This document shows, in pieces, positions 63,001 through 64,000 of a DNA stretch of 64,000 nucleotides; the first letter of the stretch is position 1, and each line of letters opens with the position of its first letter. Made by a program: the position numbers and the translations under genes. Location of the stretch: assembly GCA_000231825.2 (NCBI GenBank), contig JH720299.1, positions 1,745,848-1,809,847 of the forward strand, written 5' to 3'. The DNA is from Tetrahymena elliotti 4EA (Eukaryota; Ciliophora; Oligohymenophorea; Hymenostomatida; Tetrahymenidae). Under the pieces are notes generated by a model. That model saw only the letters and a program-made list of their open reading frames with translations. It had not been told where the DNA came from and did no database searches.

Positions 63001-64000
63001 AGTTTTATTGAAATTATTTTTAACAAATTTAACCATTTCTGCTTTTTAAGTTGGAGTAGATCTACAACAGATGACAGTGCAGCATTCTGGAATAATTTAG
63101 AGGAACTCTTTTTTACATTAATCATCATGTAAGGCATGGCCGATAGCTTCTCCTTCTATTACTAAAGCAAAACCTGTATACCCTTTAACTTAATTAATTT
63201 CAAAGGAGTTATTTTCTTCTTTTGTTAAATAAGAATCTCTCCTTGATTAAGAACCTCCATCATTAATAATTCTATTTAGATTTTGATTCTAATGTACAGA
63301 TTTTTTATTGTTGTTTTTTATTTTGATTTCTCCTATTTCACTAACAGTTTTAATTTAATTTATTCTTCCTTTTATTCTAAAAAATTTATCTCTAAATTTT
63401 TAAATAAAAAAAAAATTAATAATGAATATTTTGGAAAGAAATAAAAATATAACTTTGTAACATCTGGATAATGAGATTGTACTCTAAAAACTTTAGTTTA
63501 ATTATTCAGTAAGTTACAAAGATATCCAATATTTTCTGCAGTCTCAAGCTTATCTCCAGTAAGCATCCACACATGAATTCCAGCTTCATGAAAGTCTTTT
63601 AAAGCTTCTGGGACTCCTTCTTACAATTTATCCTCAAGTGCAGTTACTCCCAAAAGATCAAATCCAATTTCTATCTCATTTTCAAGCTTTTAAATATTAT
63701 AAAAAGTAAAAGTTTGAATTAAATCTTTAAGAATTTAAATTACTTCAGCTATTTTTTCCTTTGTTTTCTCAGGGAACAAATCTCCAACCATATTCATATT
63801 CAAATCTTATATTTGAGTATTCCAAGCATCATATTCCTATTGGGTTAATTCCTTCATTCCTAAACAGAGAGTTCTTAGTCCCTATTTCAATATTTAAATT
63901 TTAAATTTAATCTATTTTGTAGATACTTACTTGTTTTGAGTAGTGTTTCAAACTATTTTTGATATTACTCTTAAGAGCTTCACTTGTATTTGAGATATGT
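60051..64000 (-). CDS. P4-type ATPase (phospholipid flippase), C-terminal part, partial
   Basis: Exons within the window: 64000-63931 (continues beyond the window), 63881-63454, 63391-62937, 62413-61957 and 61901-60051 (TGA). Diagnostic P4 motifs appear in order: [62 protein letters not shown], the hinge [18 protein letters not shown], and GKEGNQAALSSDY with [10 protein letters not shown] entering the membrane domain. Five to six transmembrane spans follow, e.g. [20 protein letters not shown] cytoplasmic tail of about 500 residues, rich in N, Q, K and S, closes the protein, unusually long for the family. P4 ATPases move aminophospholipids to the inner leaflet. The phosphorylation site DKTGT lies outside the window. 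The frame does not carry cleanly across the 61902-61956 intron (see findings). Confidence 0.92.

Noticed and set aside
1..64000. Search by eye for CRISPR arrays, telomeric GGGGTT repeats and chromosome-breakage sequences
   Set aside because: None was seen.

Overview
The window reads as macronuclear-type DNA from an oligohymenophorean ciliate, most likely a Tetrahymena-like species. Three things support this. The sequence is extremely AT-rich. Short AT-rich GT...AG introns are common. Every long gene is open only if TAA and TAG are read as glutamine and TGA is the sole stop. Under the standard code almost nothing long is open; under the ciliate code eight large genes resolve, most of them with exon phases that add up exactly. 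The species cannot be named from sequence alone.

Layout. 650-7459 (-) is one uninterrupted exon for a 2269-residue Gln/Asn/Pro-rich, nuclear-looking protein. 7.5-13.7 kb is mostly gene-poor. 13.7-31.2 kb is a leucine-rich-repeat (LRR) neighbourhood with five LRR loci on both strands: an exon array or pseudogene (13.7-15.2 kb, +), an intronless 614-residue LRR protein (15324-17168, -), a frame-broken LRR gene (18.6-19.6 kb, +), a 15-exon gene built on one repeat per exon (22571-26125, +), and a 1598-residue protein kinase with an LRR tail (26382-31178, -). tRNA-Asn and an odd tRNA-like gene with a UUA anticodon sit among them. A mariner transposase fossil and a 27-bp minisatellite follow at 32.4-32.8 kb.

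34222-46494 (-) is a giant 11-exon gene for a 3390-residue secreted/membrane protein: signal peptide, cysteine-rich N-terminus, long ectodomain, beta-helix region, a second cysteine-rich block and a multi-pass C-terminus. 50245-53878 (-) encodes an RCC1-repeat protein with a Q/N-rich coiled-coil tail. tRNA-Lys lies at 54.3 kb. 55481-59358 (+) encodes a membrane-anchored insulinase-type (M16) metallopeptidase. 60051-64000 (-) is the C-terminal part of a P4-type phospholipid flippase that runs off the window.

No operons are expected or seen; genes are single units, often convergent (LRR/kinase, M16/flippase). Themes are surface and membrane biology (giant membrane protein, flippase, anchored protease) and expansion of LRR proteins by duplication. 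There is one assembly gap (25453-25552), flanked by identical 73-bp sequences. I see no CRISPR, no bacterial-type genes and no telomere or chromosome-breakage sequence.
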